A stretch of 64,000 bases of DNA from Verrucomicrobiaceae bacterium (GTDB lineage Bacteria > Verrucomicrobiota > Verrucomicrobiia > Verrucomicrobiales > Akkermansiaceae), in the NCBI GenBank assembly GCA_027484055.1, contig JAIXQH010000010.1, positions 186,001-250,000 on the forward strand. The letters run 5' to 3'. This document shows, piece by piece, positions 61,731-64,000 of the stretch; the stretch's first letter is position 1, and every line of letters starts with the position of its first letter. Both the position numbers and the translations under genes were made by a program. Below the pieces are notes generated by a model. The model worked only from the letters and a program-made list of their open reading frames with translations. It was not told the DNA's origin and did no database searches.

Positions 61731-63608
61731 ATGACGTCCTCCCGATTTGCCCTCTGCCTGCTGGGCGCCCTAGTCACCTCGCTCAACGCTGCTCCGGATT
61801 TCATTCACGAAGTCGCGCCGATTTTGAAAAAGCACTGCGCCGAGTGCCACACCGAGTCCAAGAAAAAAGGCGGGCTCTCCATGAACGATGAAAATTCGTT
61901 CCGCGAAGGCTCAGAAAATGGCCCGATCCTCCATCCCACGCATCCCGAGAAAAGCCTGCTGCTCGAAGTGATTTCCACCGATGACGAGGACCTGCGGATG
62001 CCGCCTAAGGGCAAAGGACTGGATGACAAGCAGGTCGAAATCATCCGTCAGTGGGTGATGGCTGGCGCAAAATGGGAACCCGGCTACGCGTTGAAAACTC
62101 CCGCCTACGAGCCGCCGCTTCGCCCACGCAACCCCACTCTTCCCGTTGCTCAAGGAAAGCGGAGCAATCCCATCGACCGCATCATCGACCACTACCTCGC
62201 GGGTAAAAAACTGCCGCGTCCAGCGCCCCTTGATGACAGCGCATTTCTCCGCCGCGTGCATCTGGACCTCGTCGGCCTGCTGCCGGACGTGGAAACAGTG
62301 CGCAGTTTCACCGCCGACAAGTCAGCCGACAAACGCAGCCGCTTGGTCGACAAGCTGTTGGCCGACAAGACCGCTTACACCGACCACTGGCTCACCTTTT
62401 GGAACGACCACCTGCGCAACGATTACGCAGGTCCAGGGGTGATTGAAAATGGCAGGAAACAAATCAGCGGCTGGCTCTATCAGGCGATCTATGACAATAT
62501 GCCATACGACGAATTTGTCCGCCAGCTCGTCGCCCCGACTGCGGAAAACGAAGGCTTCGCCAACGGCATCGTCTGGCGTGGGACCATTTCCGCCGCGCAG
62601 ATCCCACCGATGCAATACGCGCAATCCGTCGGCCAGACTTTCCTCGGCATCAACCTGAAATGCGCCTCCTGCCATGACTCATTTGTCGATCGCTGGAAGC
62701 TCAGCGAGGCATACGGTTTGGCGGCGATCTATTCGGACAAACCCTTGGAAATGTTCCGCTGCGACAAGCCGACCGGAAAAACGGCGGTTGCCGCGTGGTT
62801 GTTTCCTGAACTTGGCACCGTGGACGCCAGTTTACCCAAGGATCAGCGGCTCAAACAGCTCGCCGCTCTCATCACACATCCCCAAAATGGCCGCACGCCG
62901 CGTGCCATCGTGAACCGCCTTTGGCAGCGTCTCATGGGCCGTGGCATCGTCCACCCGGTGGATGCCATGCAGTCCGCGCCGTGGAACGAAGACCTGCTCG
63001 ACTACCTCGCGGTTCATCTTACGGAAAATCACTATGACTTGAAACAAACGCTGCGCCTGATTTGTGGATCTGCCGCCTATCAATCGAAGTCCGAGTCCTT
63101 TCGCGAAGCACCGTTGGAAAGCAATTACAGCTACCTTGGCCCTCGTGCGAAACGACTGACCGCCGAGGAATTCACCGACGCCGTCTGGCAAATCTGCGGC
63201 ACGGCGCCCCAGAAAATCGACGCCCCGGTGAACCGTGATAAGGCCATGGTGGCGCGTGCTTCCTTGATGAAATCGGATTTACTGATGCGCACTCTCGGCC
63301 GCCCGAACCGCGAACAAATCGTCACCACCCGACCCAATGACCTCGCCACTTTGGAGGCGATGGATCTGAACAACGGCGCGATTCTCGACCAACGACTGGT
63401 CCAAGGTGCAAAAGCCCTAGAAGCCCGTAAATTTACCAGTCCCACGGAACTCAGCACCTATCTCTGGCAGGCCGCACTCTCAAGAAACCCGACTCCTGAA
63501 GAGCTCAAACTCTCCCTAACCCAACTTGGTCCTGCGCCGACTGCAGCAGCCATCCAAGACTTACTCTGGGGCCTGTTCATGCTGCCGGAATTTCAAATCA
63601 TTCGCTGA
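61731..63608 (+). CDS. DUF1549/DUF1553 protein with planctomycete-type cytochrome c domain
   Basis: The 625-residue secreted protein has a signal peptide (SRFALCLLGALVTSLNA). A PSCyt1 heme-binding segment follows, with HCAECH, and then DUF1549 (RRVHLDLVGLLPDVETVRSF, LNLKCASCHD with a second CxxCH) and DUF1553 (NRLWQRLMGRGIVHPVDAM, RRLTAEEFTDAVWQ-like phrase). These pairs with DUF1501 proteins are abundant in Planctomycetota and Verrucomicrobiota and are linked to polysaccharide breakdown, but the reaction is unknown. I start at 61731 at the signal peptide; a Met at 61704 is an alternative. Confidence 0.88.
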   Translation: MTSSRFALCLLGALVTSLNAAPDFIHEVAPILKKHCAECHTESKKKGGLSMNDENSFREGSENGPILHPTHPEKSLLLEVISTDDEDLRMPPKGKGLDDKQVEIIRQWVMAGAKWEPGYALKTPAYEPPLRPRNPTLPVAQGKRSNPIDRIIDHYLAGKKLPRPAPLDDSAFLRRVHLDLVGLLPDVETVRSFTADKSADKRSRLVDKLLADKTAYTDHWLTFWNDHLRNDYAGPGVIENGRKQISGWLYQAIYDNMPYDEFVRQLVAPTAENEGFANGIVWRGTISAAQIPPMQYAQSVGQTFLGINLKCASCHDSFVDRWKLSEAYGLAAIYSDKPLEMFRCDKPTGKTAVAAWLFPELGTVDASLPKDQRLKQLAALITHPQNGRTPRAIVNRLWQRLMGRGIVHPVDAMQSAPWNEDLLDYLAVHLTENHYDLKQTLRLICGSAAYQSKSESFREAPLESNYSYLGPRAKRLTAEEFTDAVWQICGTAPQKIDAPVNRDKAMVARASLMKSDLLMRTLGRPNREQIVTTRPNDLATLEAMDLNNGAILDQRLVQGAKALEARKFTSPTELSTYLWQAALSRNPTPEELKLSLTQLGPAPTAAAIQDLLWGLFMLPEFQIIR

Positions 63609-63624
63609 ACCCATCTCCAATACC

Positions 63625-64000
63625 ATGCAAGCGCTACCTCTTGATCCGGAACAACCTCGCCGGGATTTCCTGAAAAAACTCTCTGCAGCATCGATTGCCG
63701 CGCTGATGGCCCGTGCCCCGCGAGCCTCTGCGGAGACGATCATCCAGCCAAAAGCCACTGCTGACGCCTGCATCCTACTCTGGATGGGCGGTGGCATGGC
63801 GGCTCCTGAAACCTTCGACCCCAAGGCCTATCAGCCATTCGTCAAAGGCGCACCCGTTGCGAACATGCTCTCCACCTTTCCGGCAATCGACACCTCGGTG
63901 GACAACATCAAAATCTGCCAGGGTCTCGAAAAAATCGCCAAAGTGATGGATCGCGCGACGCTCATCCGCTCTGCCGTGCAGCCGGATTTGGGGAGTATTT
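63625..64000 (+). CDS. DUF1501 protein, 5' part (continues beyond window)
   Basis: The frame from ATG at 63625 stays open to the window end (125 codons). A twin-arginine-like signal (RRDFLKKLSAAS) is followed by ACILLWMGGGMAAPETFDPK and the start of the phosphatase-like fold of DUF1501. It follows the DUF1549/DUF1553 gene by 16 bp, the usual two-gene unit. Export through Tat in a folded state is likely. Confidence 0.88.
   Translation, partial: MQALPLDPEQPRRDFLKKLSAASIAALMARAPRASAETIIQPKATADACILLWMGGGMAAPETFDPKAYQPFVKGAPVANMLSTFPAIDTSVDNIKICQGLEKIAKVMDRATLIRSAVQPDLGSI

Overview
This window looks like chromosomal DNA of a Verrucomicrobiota bacterium, probably of the Verrucomicrobiales type. 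The signs are two PEP-CTERM proteins ending in an arginine cluster, secreted sulfatases, a DUF1549/DUF1553 cytochrome-type protein followed by a DUF1501 protein, a MoxR/DUF58/transglutaminase cluster, high GC with C- or G-ending codons, and several families of interspersed hairpin repeats. Species cannot be fixed from this sequence.

Layout. 1-3.3 kb: the end of an unknown ATPase gene, then nuoD and nuoE. 3.3-13.9 kb: a PEP-CTERM protein, a HAD phosphatase, a sulfatase, and a tightly coupled operon of a large secreted trypsin-like protein, a discoidin-type sensor kinase and a NarL-type regulator, then a YchJ-like protein. 14.2-20.3 kb: a decayed type I restriction-modification locus (hsdM and hsdR fragments) now holding a 1258-residue STAND NTPase with an Mrr-like nuclease domain, a GxxExxY gene and a dense array of hairpin repeats. 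20.4-32.6 kb: housekeeping genes (a DPE2-like 4-alpha-glucanotransferase, sucC and sucD separated by a nucleotidyltransferase-like gene, yicC, mnmA, an rRNA methyltransferase), another PEP-CTERM protein and another sulfatase.

32.9-43.4 kb is the most unusual part. A second type I restriction locus is broken: the 5' part of hsdR, then about 6.45 kb of foreign genes, then a 16-codon scrap of hsdR joined to an hsdM lacking its 5' part. The foreign block holds three same-strand genes: a long-B prokaryotic Argonaute very like Rhodobacter sphaeroides Ago, with an intact guide 5'-phosphate pocket but no catalytic tetrad; a CHAT caspase-like protease that starts inside the Argonaute stop codon; and a STAND (NB-ARC) NTPase carrying eleven PPR-like repeats in exact 32-residue register. 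I read this as a candidate guide-directed protease defence system. A 22-bp tandem array and a pair of 45-bp direct repeats lie around the locus.

43.5-64 kb returns to ordinary backbone: a lysine-rich basic protein, the transglutaminase/DUF58/MoxR cluster with pyrD, a primary-like sigma factor, a secreted phosphodiesterase, MgtE, lipoproteins, cysE divergent from an Rrf2 regulator with overlapping start codons, a run of small coiled-coil membrane proteins ending in an FtsB/DivIC-like protein, hpt, dgt, trpD, and finally the DUF1549/DUF1553 and DUF1501 pair, the last cut by the window edge. I saw no rRNA genes, no convincing tRNA genes and no CRISPR array.
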